Shown here one piece after another: positions 17,564-25,126 of a DNA stretch of 64,000 nucleotides (its first letter is position 1; every line of letters begins with the position of its first letter). The DNA is from Terriglobia bacterium (GTDB lineage Bacteria; Acidobacteriota; Terriglobia; Acidiferrales; UBA7541): assembly GCA_020073705.1 (NCBI GenBank), contig JAIQES010000037.1, positions 1 to 64,000 of the forward strand, given 5' to 3'. Position numbers and translations under genes: made by a program. The notes beneath the pieces are model-generated. The model made no database searches. It was not told the origin of the DNA and saw only the letters and a program-made list of their open reading frames with translations.

Positions 17564-17806
17564 TCAGTGCGTCATTCCATACATGACGTAATTGATGCCT
17601 ACCCAAAAAGCCATCGAGGCGAACTTCTCCGGATAGCGAGGATCGCCAGCCCATTCCCAGGCGCCGCCGAGGTGCATGCTACCTTCACCAGGGTAAGTGG
17701 CGGCTTCTGTTGGGAAACTTGGATATCCGCCGCCTTGGAGGGCTAATAGACCGGTGCCTACACCCACCAACAGAAGAACTACCGAAACGCGCGCAAGGAG
17801 CCTCAT
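17564..17806 (-). CDS. Small exported/membrane protein heading the MoxR-vWA operon
   Basis: 80 residues: an N-terminal hydrophobic segment (LLARVSVVLLLVGVGTGLLAL), then a Gly/Pro/Tyr/Trp-rich tail with a second weakly hydrophobic stretch (FASMAFWVGINYVMYGMT). An AGGAGC ribosome-binding site sits 8 nt before the ATG, which supports a real gene. It ends 43 nt before the vWA/GATase gene on the same strand, so it is probably the first gene of that operon. I do not recognise the family. Confidence 0.55.
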   Translation of the reverse strand: MRLLARVSVVLLLVGVGTGLLALQGGGYPSFPTEAATYPGEGSMHLGGAWEWAGDPRYPEKFASMAFWVGINYVMYGMTH

Positions 17807-18239
17807 GAAGGTAGCTCCTAAATAGACGACCCGAACACTGCCGTCGTTTCACCCGCCACTAAACCCACTGAACTGGTCTGGTAGGCTGCAACCAAATAAA
17901 ATGCCAACGCGAAGCGTGCTAGAAGCCACATCAGGAGGTGCCCAACCAAAGACTACCATACCACCACTTTCGTGAGGTTGTCCCCGGTTTAGTTGATCGA
18001 AGCGGGCCTCCTAGGACGGCGTTTAAGCCACACCTTCACCGATGATCAAGCGACTCGTTCTCTGAGGAACTGCACATCAATTACCCCATGCGGTCAGTAA
18101 CGAGGAAGGGCCGCTTATCTGGGCATTAACTTAGAGGCTTCTTGTATTCCCGGCTCGAAAGTGTATCTGGAAGACAAACCACAATCGCAGTAACCTAAGA
18201 ATCCGGGGACCACTATAGCCGCACAAAGGTGGGCACATC
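17807..18239. other. Intergenic region, divergent promoters expected
   Basis: 433 bp between the divergent small-protein/vWA operon and the stalk-domain gene. Base composition is lower in GC than the flanking genes. A stretch around 17970-18035 (…GGTTGTCCCCGGTTTAG…) has the look of an insertion-sequence end, but no matching partner end is present in the window. No RNA gene or convincing small ORF is visible. Confidence 0.35.
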
Positions 18240-18914
18240 ATGAATCGACTTAGCCATCTCCATTACGTCGTGTTGCTTGGATTTGTTCTGTCCATCGCGG
18301 CAGTATTGTTAGCGCAACTCCCGCCGAATAAGACACTCGTTGTGAACGGGAAAACTACGGACGCAGCAATCAAGCAGATCGATGGCCGATCTTATGTGGA
18401 TATCGAGACTCTGGCTCAGATCACGAATGGAATAGTCACTGTCGAGCCGAATCGAATCGTCCTGACGATTCCTGTTTCGAACGCCGGCGCCGCACCTCCG
18501 CCAGTCCCGGAGGGATTGTCTAAGAACTTTGCGAGCGTAGCCATCGCCGTGCTGGCGGAAATGAGAGAATGGAGGGGAGCCATCGGGACCATACTCATGT
18601 ATGGCGCGCCGGTAGTTGGGACGTGGCCTCAGGATTATCACAACCGAGTGGAGGCGGACCTCATGCAAGCAGCGGTGGCTGCGTCGACCGCCGCAGACCA
18701 AGATGCTCTCGGACTGCTCAGGAACGAATTTGCGAATCTCGCGCAGTGGGCCAGCGATGTGGTGGCAACACGCCAAGCCCTGAATGCCACCAAGACGGTG
18801 AATCCAGACATCATGCAGAACGATCCGGCGCTTGCGAAGATCTCTGATTGCAGCAGATTTTTGGGTTCCATGCTCGTCAGCGGAGTCTTTGCCGACAACC
18901 CAAGTTGCCACTGA
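18240..18914 (+). CDS. Secreted protein with copper-amine-oxidase-N-like stalk domain
   Basis: 224 residues. A signal peptide (LHYVVLLGFVLSIAAVLLAQ) is followed by a short beta-rich domain at ~30-80. It reads KTLVVNGKTTDAAIKQIDGRSYVDIETLAQ, then a stretch with NGIVTVEPNRIVLTIP; this is split here to keep runs short. The pattern resembles the 'stalk'/copper amine oxidase N-terminal domain found in many exported proteins. The remainder (~95-224) is helical, has two Cys near the C-terminus (DCSRFLG…PSCH) and matches nothing I know. It faces the EPS-type locus, but its strand and spacing give no operon link. Function is unknown. Confidence 0.65.
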   Translation: MNRLSHLHYVVLLGFVLSIAAVLLAQLPPNKTLVVNGKTTDAAIKQIDGRSYVDIETLAQITNGIVTVEPNRIVLTIPVSNAGAAPPPVPEGLSKNFASVAIAVLAEMREWRGAIGTILMYGAPVVGTWPQDYHNRVEADLMQAAVAASTAADQDALGLLRNEFANLAQWASDVVATRQALNATKTVNPDIMQNDPALAKISDCSRFLGSMLVSGVFADNPSCH

Positions 18915-19210
18915 TCATTGGAAGAGTCTTCGCAAATTTTAATGTCACCTGCCTTCGAGTTTCCATAAGACCTGAGTTGTCTTGCCCGCCGCTGCATGGC
19001 ATTTGTCTCTAACATTGAGCCAAGAAACCTCATACTTCTTCCGCTTTCCATTTCGACTCACTGGTTTTTTTCACAGGTTCTGTTGGAGGGAGGGGCCTTG
19101 GTCACGATCCTTTTCGTCTGAATCAACTCACCGGATCGATTCGCAACAAACCCCCGTTCTAGCTTGAAGACGAAGAACTGCCGCAGAGCCATTCGTTCGG
19201 AAAAAATGGC

Positions 19211-20182
19211 TCAGGACTTTCTTTCGCGGTCAGGTTCAACCGCGGTTTCGACCCGATTCAGCCGGTCTACCAGGGTATTCAAGGCCTGGAGCAACGACTC
19301 AATCAACGGGGGATTATCACCGTTGCCTGGATGCGGAAAGGGCTGGGCTGGCGCCTGCACGAGTGGATCGATAATGTGCAGATCGAAGTCGCGGGCCACT
19401 TCTTCTATGATTTCTGGAGGCACAGGATTGAGCTGGTCCACAAAGGAACTGACCAGGGCATGTTCGCACAACAGATTAGTCACCCGGGGGATTCCGCGGG
19501 CGTAGCGGTATACGGCCGCAATGGCCTCCGGACTGAAAATCTCGGTGTTTTCGGCACCGGCGATGCGCAGGCGCTCTTGAATGTAGCCTTGCGTTTCCTC
19601 GATGGTGAGCTGACGCGTCTTGGCACGCAGCGTAATGCGCTGCCGAAGCTGGCGCAGTTGCGGCTGGCTAAGTTTCTGGTCCAGTTCAGGCTGCCCCGAG
19701 AGCACAATCTGCAGCAGCTTTTCGGTCGAAGTCTCCAGGTTGGTCAGCAACCGAATTTCTTCCAGCATCTGCGGCGAAAGGTTCTGCGCCTCGTCAACAA
19801 TCAGCGCGGCGCGTTCCCCCGCCTGGTAACGCTCCAGCAGCCACTGGTTCAGCTTGAGGAGCATCTGGCCCTTTTGCCGCGATTCGCAGGGAATGCCGAA
19901 GTCGGCCATCATGAACTCGAAGAACTGCATGACGCTTAGCCGAGGATTGAAGACAAACGCTGTCGAAACGCGTTCCTTGTGCAGCCATTCCAGCAGCTTG
20001 TTGACTAGGGTGGTTTTCCCGGTCCCCACCTCGCCGGTCAATAGAATGAAACCCTTGCGCGTCTCAATTCCATAGGTCAAGCAGGCCAGCGCTTCCTGCG
20101 TATGATGCGTCAGGAACAGATAGCGCGGATCCGGGTTGACGTTGAACGGGTTCTCTTTGAGCCCGAAGAACTTCTTATACAT
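19211..20182 (-). CDS. ExeA/GspA-type AAA ATPase (XrtA/EPS-associated family)
   Basis: 323 residues. The N-terminus MYKKFFGLKENPFNVNPDPRYLF is the typical ExeA/general-secretion ATPase start. Walker A GEVGTGKTT is at ~50-58 and Walker B AALIVDEAQN at ~126-134, followed by 'LEEIRLLTNLETSTEKLLQIVLSGQPEL', which is diagnostic. The length and motifs match the ATPase associated with exosortase/EPS loci (pepcterm_ATPase type) as well as ExeA. The C-terminal tail is Pro-rich and lacks a peptidoglycan-binding domain. The neighbouring outer-membrane barrel and Wza-like genes on the same strand suggest a role in polysaccharide export rather than type II secretion. Confidence 0.88.
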   Translation of the reverse strand: MYKKFFGLKENPFNVNPDPRYLFLTHHTQEALACLTYGIETRKGFILLTGEVGTGKTTLVNKLLEWLHKERVSTAFVFNPRLSVMQFFEFMMADFGIPCESRQKGQMLLKLNQWLLERYQAGERAALIVDEAQNLSPQMLEEIRLLTNLETSTEKLLQIVLSGQPELDQKLSQPQLRQLRQRITLRAKTRQLTIEETQGYIQERLRIAGAENTEIFSPEAIAAVYRYARGIPRVTNLLCEHALVSSFVDQLNPVPPEIIEEVARDFDLHIIDPLVQAPAQPFPHPGNGDNPPLIESLLQALNTLVDRLNRVETAVEPDRERKS

Positions 20183-20319
20183 TTACGGATCCCTCGGCTT
20201 CTAGCTTCAAATGCCGGACGCTGGCCCTTTTTTCCAGCGCGCATGCGGAATGGCCCCGGCGATGTTTCCTCAACTCGCCGTAAGGTGCTTGCCATTTCGC
20301 GAGTTGTCAGGGTCATGAC

Positions 20320-21786
20320 TCATTCAACCGCACGCAGATGCCAGTTTACCGTCATACCGCCCGTTTGTTGAAAACCCGTTACACCGCAGCTCGCGACCGG
20401 GCATACAACAGGATTATATTGCTTCAGGAGGCCATAATTGAAGCTAATCCACGCGTGTCGCCCAAGCTGACGGACAAGGTTCGCGCCGATGAACCAAGTG
20501 TTGAAGCTGGCCGTAGCGGTGCCAACTGGGACCAGGTTTCTGTTGAATGCATAACCGCCGTTCACCGACCCGGACCAGAACCGAGTAAATTGATGGTGCA
20601 GCGACCCCCTAAACGTGTTGCTGAGGGCGCCGAAAAGTACGCCCGAACCATTGGTGAGCCCCCGCGCAAACCCAAGTGAGAATCCGCTGCGGCGGCGCTC
20701 ATAGGTTAAGGCGCTATTGACTAGCCCCGTCCACATTTGAAAGTTCCCGCTTGCCAGGCCGGTACCACGGATCTGCTCCGGCCCGGCCGCCGCCTGGAAC
20801 GCCAGCCGTCCAGTAATCTTTCTTCCAAAGGCCAACGCCACCCCATAGTCCCCTGTCGAAATCGAGGTGCCAGTGTAATCAATTTTGCCGTAGCTTGCGA
20901 GGACGGCAATGGAGTCTTTGGGGTCCAGCAGATAGTCATAGCCTGTTTGCGCGTTAATGCTGCGGCTGCTGATATAACCCGTGCCGGGGAAATGCAAGAT
21001 CCCATACGAGCCGGCGAAGGAAAATGCCGATCGCCGGCTGAAGGAATATTCTGCCTCGCCCAGAACTGTGTTCATGTATCGCATAACCTGCCCCGTCTGA
21101 ATGGTATCGGCCAGGACAAATCGCTGTCCGATGTTGTGCAGCGCATCTGCAAAAGTGGAGGAAAATTGCCCGATGAGTCCGGGTCCTCCCATGCCAGCTC
21201 CACCAAAAAGCGCCAGCGGTGAGACCGCGAAGTCGTCACGCAGATGCAGGCGCCAACGCTCCCAGTCGATTTCTTGCGCGATAACCAGATTGTGAAATGA
21301 CCGATTAGGTGTGGGACCATGATAGAGATTTTCCCCGCCGTCGTAGGTGGCAGTGAAATGGTAGCGGCTCCAGATTCGGTTGAAATTCAGGCTCCCTCCG
21401 AATATTGTGACTGCCTGTAGTCTGGACTGCCCCGCTGTGTATATTTGCCCGGACTGCCCCAATTGACTAAAAGAGACCGCGGGATCAAAGACGTTGCGCG
21501 AGTGTTGCAATGAACCCACGCCGAAAAGTTCAGCGCCGGAAAGTGTATTGGTATCCGGTTCGACCTGCGCCAGATCGTATGGCCCGGGATCGTATGCTGA
21601 AGAGACACCGCGCGCGGCCGGAACAGGCGCCTTGCCGAAGCCGTTGCTTCCACCGGAATAGATAGGAGGAATCGGAGAAGCAGGAGTGACGGACCGTGGA
21701 TCCTGTTTTTGATCTTGCGCGCGGATTGCGGTGACGCAAAGCACTAGAGCGACGGCGAGGGCCCGGACTGTCTTCAGCAATTTCAT
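20320..21786 (-). CDS. Outer-membrane beta-barrel protein of EPS-type locus
   Basis: About 488 residues. The ATG at 21786 is preferred because a GAGGTG ribosome-binding site lies 6 nt upstream; a GTG at 21795 is in frame. A signal peptide ends at AIRAQ. A Pro-rich linker is followed by ~380 residues of alternating hydrophobic/polar strands with repeated aromatic-terminated segments (FHFTATYDGG-like, SFSRRSAFSFAGSYGI, YGVALAFGRKI, LTYERRRSGFSLGFARGL). The last strand ends MTVNWHLRAVE. This is typical of outer-membrane barrels adjoining polysaccharide export genes. It lies 12 nt downstream of the Wza-like gene. It probably forms or assists the outer-membrane exit for a polysaccharide, although the pore partner is inferred only from context. 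Confidence 0.75.
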   Translation of the reverse strand: MKLLKTVRALAVALVLCVTAIRAQDQKQDPRSVTPASPIPPIYSGGSNGFGKAPVPAARGVSSAYDPGPYDLAQVEPDTNTLSGAELFGVGSLQHSRNVFDPAVSFSQLGQSGQIYTAGQSRLQAVTIFGGSLNFNRIWSRYHFTATYDGGENLYHGPTPNRSFHNLVIAQEIDWERWRLHLRDDFAVSPLALFGGAGMGGPGLIGQFSSTFADALHNIGQRFVLADTIQTGQVMRYMNTVLGEAEYSFSRRSAFSFAGSYGILHFPGTGYISSRSINAQTGYDYLLDPKDSIAVLASYGKIDYTGTSISTGDYGVALAFGRKITGRLAFQAAAGPEQIRGTGLASGNFQMWTGLVNSALTYERRRSGFSLGFARGLTNGSGVLFGALSNTFRGSLHHQFTRFWSGSVNGGYAFNRNLVPVGTATASFNTWFIGANLVRQLGRHAWISFNYGLLKQYNPVVCPVASCGVTGFQQTGGMTVNWHLRAVE

Positions 21787-21798
21787 CTTATTCACCTC

Positions 21799-22290
21799 TT
21801 ATGGAACGACAATGGTGTCGCCCATTCCCGGCAGCATGGGAAATGCGCCCGCGCGAAGCACTTCGCCGACTACGAACACGCGCTGGCTATTGATTGCCGT
21901 GACAATAACCGTCACCTGCGGCTCATTGAGATACTTGCGCAGTCTCTCGGTCACCGTTCCGGCCAGTTGCTGCGGCGACAGTCCAGCCGCCTGCACGTCA
22001 TTGATCAGCGGCAGCGAAATCCGCCCGTCGGGGCGCACCGGCACGACGCGACTTACATCCGGCTCTTTCCAAACGCTGATATCCAGCACGTCTTCCGGTC
22101 CGATTAGATAGGCCGGATCCATTGTCGCCGGGGTAGGCGCCGTCTTGCTATCGGCCGCGGGGGCCGCGCTATTCCGAGCTGCAGCAACCGTCGTTTCTTT
22201 CCCGTCATTCTTTTTGTCTTGTTGCGCTGCCCAGGTCATTCCCGTGTTGGCCAGTACAATAGCGGCAACGAAAATTATCTTTTTGTTCAT
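21799..22290 (-). CDS. Short Wza-like polysaccharide export protein (truncated SLBB)
   Basis: 163 residues from the ATG at 22290, which has a GAGGAG site 7 nt upstream. ATGs at 22296 and 22305 are also in frame, the last overlapping the upstream stop. A signal peptide precedes an Ala/Lys-rich linker. The polysaccharide export domain is clear: YLIGPEDVLDISVWKEPDVS, VRPDGRISLPLINDVQAAG and LSPQQLAGTVTERLRKYLNEP. Only the first strands of an SLBB domain follow (INSQRVFVVGEVLRAGAFPMLPGM), and the protein stops at DTIVVP, where relatives continue with a helix-containing SLBB domain. It is therefore about half the usual length. The stop is followed directly by the ribosome-binding site of the barrel gene. 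Either the SLBB was lost or this is a short variant. Confidence 0.82.
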   Translation of the reverse strand: MNKKIIFVAAIVLANTGMTWAAQQDKKNDGKETTVAAARNSAAPAADSKTAPTPATMDPAYLIGPEDVLDISVWKEPDVSRVVPVRPDGRISLPLINDVQAAGLSPQQLAGTVTERLRKYLNEPQVTVIVTAINSQRVFVVGEVLRAGAFPMLPGMGDTIVVP

Positions 22291-22301
22291 CTTCATTCTC
22301 C

Positions 22302-23318
22302 TCATTGCCCATCCACATTGCCGGAGCCATCAAGACCTAATTGTTTCAGCTTGTAGAGCAACGCCTTGTAGCTGATTTGCAGCTCGCGCGCCGTTCTCTT
22401 ACGGTTCCAGTGTGTGCGCTCCAACTGTTTCAGAATCATCTCTCGTTCGGCGTGCCGCGACGCTTCCCGGGCTGCCTCTTTCAGCGACCGGCCATAGGAA
22501 TGCGCATTTCCGGGGAGCGGCGCCGTTGTGGACACGGTCGCCTTCGATGCATCACCAATCACAAGATCCCCGGTCGCGAGTTGCTCGTCTCCCAGAGCCA
22601 CGATCTTTCGCGCGACGTTCTCAAGTTCACGAATGTTTCCTGGCCAGGAATGCCGTGACAGCAGGTCCATCGTCGCCGGACCCAATTGCGGTTCCGCCCG
22701 CCCAAACAACGATGCATATTTCTTGAGAAAAAAATCGAGCAATTCCGGGATGTCATCCTTGCGGTGGCGGAGCGGTGGCAAACGCAGGCAGACGCCGTTG
22801 ATACGGTAATAAAGCTCCTCGCAAAAGCGTCCGTCGCGCATCTCTTCCTCAAGATTGCGCGTTGTCGAAGAAATTATCCGCACACTGAGGCAATTCTCTG
22901 ACGGCACGCCGGCGCTATTGGGCAACAGATTGAGAAGCCGCGCCTGGCTTGCAGGGTCGAGGTGACTGATTTCATCCAGGAACATTGAGCCACAGCTCCT
23001 TGTCCCCTTGCCTGTGCCACTCTGTTCACAGTTCAACCGCGCTGCAATCGATTCCGACGTCAGTCCAGCGCAGCCACATTTCACGAATGCTTCGTTCCAC
23101 CGCCTTGAAAGACGGTGAATCTCCAGCGCTACTACTTCTTTGCCGGTGCCACTTTCACCAACCAATAGAACTGGAATGTCCGTGGGGGCAATATCGGCAA
23201 TCGTGCGCTCCAAGGCACGCATTGCAGGGCTCACGCCATGCACAAAATATTGATTGAGGCCTAGACGAGCATTTTTTGCCCCAAACGATACTAGATTTTC
23301 ATCGGCCTGAATGACCAT
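22302..23318 (-). CDS. Sigma-54-type AAA+ regulator lacking the GAFTGA loop, Fis HTH
   Basis: 338 residues. There is no receiver domain; a ~25-residue N-terminus leads into an AAA+ domain with Walker A GESGTGKE (54-61), Walker B-like SMFLDEI (111-117) and the conserved [15 protein letters not shown] block. The C-terminal helix-turn-helix reads HWNRKRTARELQISYKALLY. Where active sigma-54 activators have ELFGxxKGAFTGA, this protein reads ARLNCEQSGTGKGTRS (~93-108), so the GAFTGA contact loop is missing. It should still bind DNA and perhaps ATP, but it may not open sigma-54 promoters; it could act as a repressor or as a partner in mixed hexamers. The AGAGGTG site just before the ATG supports the start. 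Its stop abuts the Wza-like gene. Confidence 0.88.
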   Translation of the reverse strand: MVIQADENLVSFGAKNARLGLNQYFVHGVSPAMRALERTIADIAPTDIPVLLVGESGTGKEVVALEIHRLSRRWNEAFVKCGCAGLTSESIAARLNCEQSGTGKGTRSCGSMFLDEISHLDPASQARLLNLLPNSAGVPSENCLSVRIISSTTRNLEEEMRDGRFCEELYYRINGVCLRLPPLRHRKDDIPELLDFFLKKYASLFGRAEPQLGPATMDLLSRHSWPGNIRELENVARKIVALGDEQLATGDLVIGDASKATVSTTAPLPGNAHSYGRSLKEAAREASRHAEREMILKQLERTHWNRKRTARELQISYKALLYKLKQLGLDGSGNVDGQ

Positions 23319-23385
23319 TGCACCTCTAAATCCAACATGCGAAAAACTCTAACTCCGCAAGCTACACAAGCGGTTATTGTGAAAG

Positions 23386-23401
23386 AGCAACGTATGGGCC
23401 A
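23386..23401 (-). promoter_or_regulatory. Putative sigma-54 (-24/-12) promoter of the GAFTGA-less regulator
   Basis: On the minus strand the sequence is TGGCCCATACGTTGCT, close to the consensus TGGCACG-N4-TTGCW. GG and GC are 10 bases apart, as required. It lies ~68 nt upstream of the ATG at 23318, giving a ~55-nt leader. Confidence 0.6.
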
Positions 23402-23523
23402 TGCCGATCCTCCAAGAGATGAAACGGTTAGATCCTCTATAACTAGTTCATTATCAAAGAGATACTTTGGTTTTGGAGAAGGGTTTGCCCCATCATGAGT
23501 TCTTAACAATTTATCTATTCAAC

Positions 23524-23538
23524 TGCCACATTGTGGCA
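23524..23538. promoter_or_regulatory. Palindrome at enhancer distance from the -24/-12 promoter
   Basis: TGCCACATTGTGGCA has perfect 7-bp arms around one base. It lies about 136 bp upstream of the -12 GC of the promoter at 23386-23401, a normal distance for a Fis-HTH activator site. The binding protein is inferred to be one of the two adjacent regulators. Confidence 0.45.
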
Positions 23539-23780
23539 ATTATTTTCTCCGAACCGACCGAATACTATTACTTTTACTTTGGTAATAAATCGGCGCGCAT
23601 CAGCCATGTAGGGCAACTGATTGAAATCGCTGATCCTCTATCAATAGTTGCAGCCAGCTATCAATAATGTGGAATCCGATTTCTACAGAATCGCGATCCT
23701 TTAGACTGTGCGTACTGCTCTCTAATAAAGACGCTGATTCGGTACTTCAAACTCACGGGATTCTCTTTGGGGAAGCGAGG

Positions 23781-24848
23781 TCAATCTGTAGTGATCGCAG
23801 GACGTTCGGTCACAACCGCGGTGCTAGCCAAAACCCGTTTCGCCGGCAATCCTGCGCGGCGGATCTTATACAGCAACGCCCGATAACTGATTTTCAAGGC
23901 ACTGGCCGTTCGCTTACGGTTCCAACGGTTCGCCTCAAGCACCCTTAGGATAATCTTGCGCTCAAGATCATGAACAGCTTGCCGGGTCATTTTCTTCAGA
24001 TGTATCTGGCCGTCCATTGGTATCTCCGGGGCTGTGTGAGTTTGCTCCCAATTCAGCAACTCACTTGACACTGCGTCTTCGGAATCCAGGATCACGTACC
24101 GTTCGATCAGGTTTTCCAGCTCACGGATATTTCCCGGCCACGGGTGTCTTTCCAGCAGCCGCAGGGCTACGGGTGAGAGCGGCCGTACCTGAACGTTGTG
24201 CCGGATTCCATGAGTCTCGAGAAAATACGCGACCAGATTACCGATATCTTCGGAGCGTGCGCGCAGCGGAGGGAGCTGTATGGTCACAACGTTGATTCGG
24301 TAAAAAAGATCCTGGCGAAAGCGTCCGCGCGTAACTTCCTGCTCGATCTGGCGATTCGTAGCACAGATCACGCGCAGGTGGACGTGCCGGTCTTCTTGAC
24401 CACCGATTCTGCTGAACTGTCCATCCTGCAACAATTGCAGCAGCTTGGCCTGTAGCGACTTGTCGATCTCATCAATCCCATCGAGAAACAGCGTGCCACC
24501 CTCGGCCAACTCGACGCGTCCGGGCTTAAATGCATACGCGCCCGTGAACGCGCCCTTCTCATAGCCGAATAATTCGCTCTCGAGCAGCGTTCCTGGAATC
24601 GCTGCGCAATTCACTTTCACAAATGCCGCATCGGGCGCTGCCGAAAGATTGTGAATGAAGCGTGTCAGCAAGCCCTTCCCAGTGCCACTGTCGCCCTGAA
24701 TCAGGATCGGCACACCCGACGATGCGACCTTTTCCACCTTCTGCCGGATCGTTTGCATCGCAGCGGAACAACCAAAAATTATATGGGCGGGAGGAAGGTC
24801 GCCCATCCGGCCCGTCGAACCTGATCTGGAAATGGCTGTGGTTACCAT
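23781..24848 (-). CDS. Sigma-54-dependent AAA+ activator with Fis HTH, no receiver
   Basis: About 355 residues from [11 protein letters not shown]. An upstream GTG at 24929 would add 27 residues, but a -24/-12 promoter lies inside that extension, so the ATG at 24848 is preferred. The AAA+ core is complete: Walker [27 protein letters not shown] with intact [38 protein letters not shown] and [17 protein letters not shown]. The Fis-type HTH at the C-terminus ([22 protein letters not shown]) is very like that of the downstream regulator, so both may read related sites. There is no N-terminal sensing domain, as in PspF-like activators, so activity is probably set by another protein or by expression level. 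Confidence 0.92.
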   Translation of the reverse strand: MVTTAISRSGSTGRMGDLPPAHIIFGCSAAMQTIRQKVEKVASSGVPILIQGDSGTGKGLLTRFIHNLSAAPDAAFVKVNCAAIPGTLLESELFGYEKGAFTGAYAFKPGRVELAEGGTLFLDGIDEIDKSLQAKLLQLLQDGQFSRIGGQEDRHVHLRVICATNRQIEQEVTRGRFRQDLFYRINVVTIQLPPLRARSEDIGNLVAYFLETHGIRHNVQVRPLSPVALRLLERHPWPGNIRELENLIERYVILDSEDAVSSELLNWEQTHTAPEIPMDGQIHLKKMTRQAVHDLERKIILRVLEANRWNRKRTASALKISYRALLYKIRRAGLPAKRVLASTAVVTERPAITTD

Positions 24849-24897
24849 ATCGTATGCTTTCGAGACAACGAAAAACCACCCCCTGTTTTTTATTGAA

Positions 24898-24913
24898 AGC
24901 ACCCAATGAGCCA
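24898..24913 (-). promoter_or_regulatory. Putative sigma-54 (-24/-12) promoter of the GAFTGA-containing regulator
   Basis: The minus strand reads TGGCTCATTGGGTGCT, with GG and GC 10 bases apart and TGGC and TGCT matching the consensus. It is a weaker match than the site at 23386-23401. It is ~50 nt upstream of the ATG at 24848 and fits auto-activation. Confidence 0.4.
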
Positions 24914-25126
24914 AAGTTTCATGGTTCACAGCAAAGGATTTGGGTGGGGTTTTCCATGCAAGAGCATACTAACTGCTTTAAGGTCAATCGCTTGCTGTTA
25001 TTTTAGTAATGGATCGACTGAGAAGGTAGATACGGCTAAAGCTGTGGAAATTACAAAACAGAGGAAAATAGATTCTCTTTTCCGGCACCATACTTCCAAA
25101 AAGAAAAAATCTTGAGAGTCTTGTTA

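Larger units (their letters stand above)
23319..23780. other. AT-rich regulatory intergenic region
   Basis: 462 bp, clearly more AT-rich than its flanks, between two minus-strand regulator genes. It contains a -24/-12 sequence at 23386-23401, a 15-bp palindrome at 23524-23538, and a 9-bp direct repeat CTATCAATA at 23638-23646 and 23658-23666. No gene is visible in it. Confidence 0.6.

Noticed and set aside
17970-18035. Sequence resembling an insertion-sequence end
   Set aside because: No partner end, no transposase fragment and no target duplication in view.
20219-20239. Inverted repeat CGCTGG…CCAGCG between the ATPase and barrel genes
   Set aside because: Arms are only 6 bp with no following T-run; not good enough to call a terminator.
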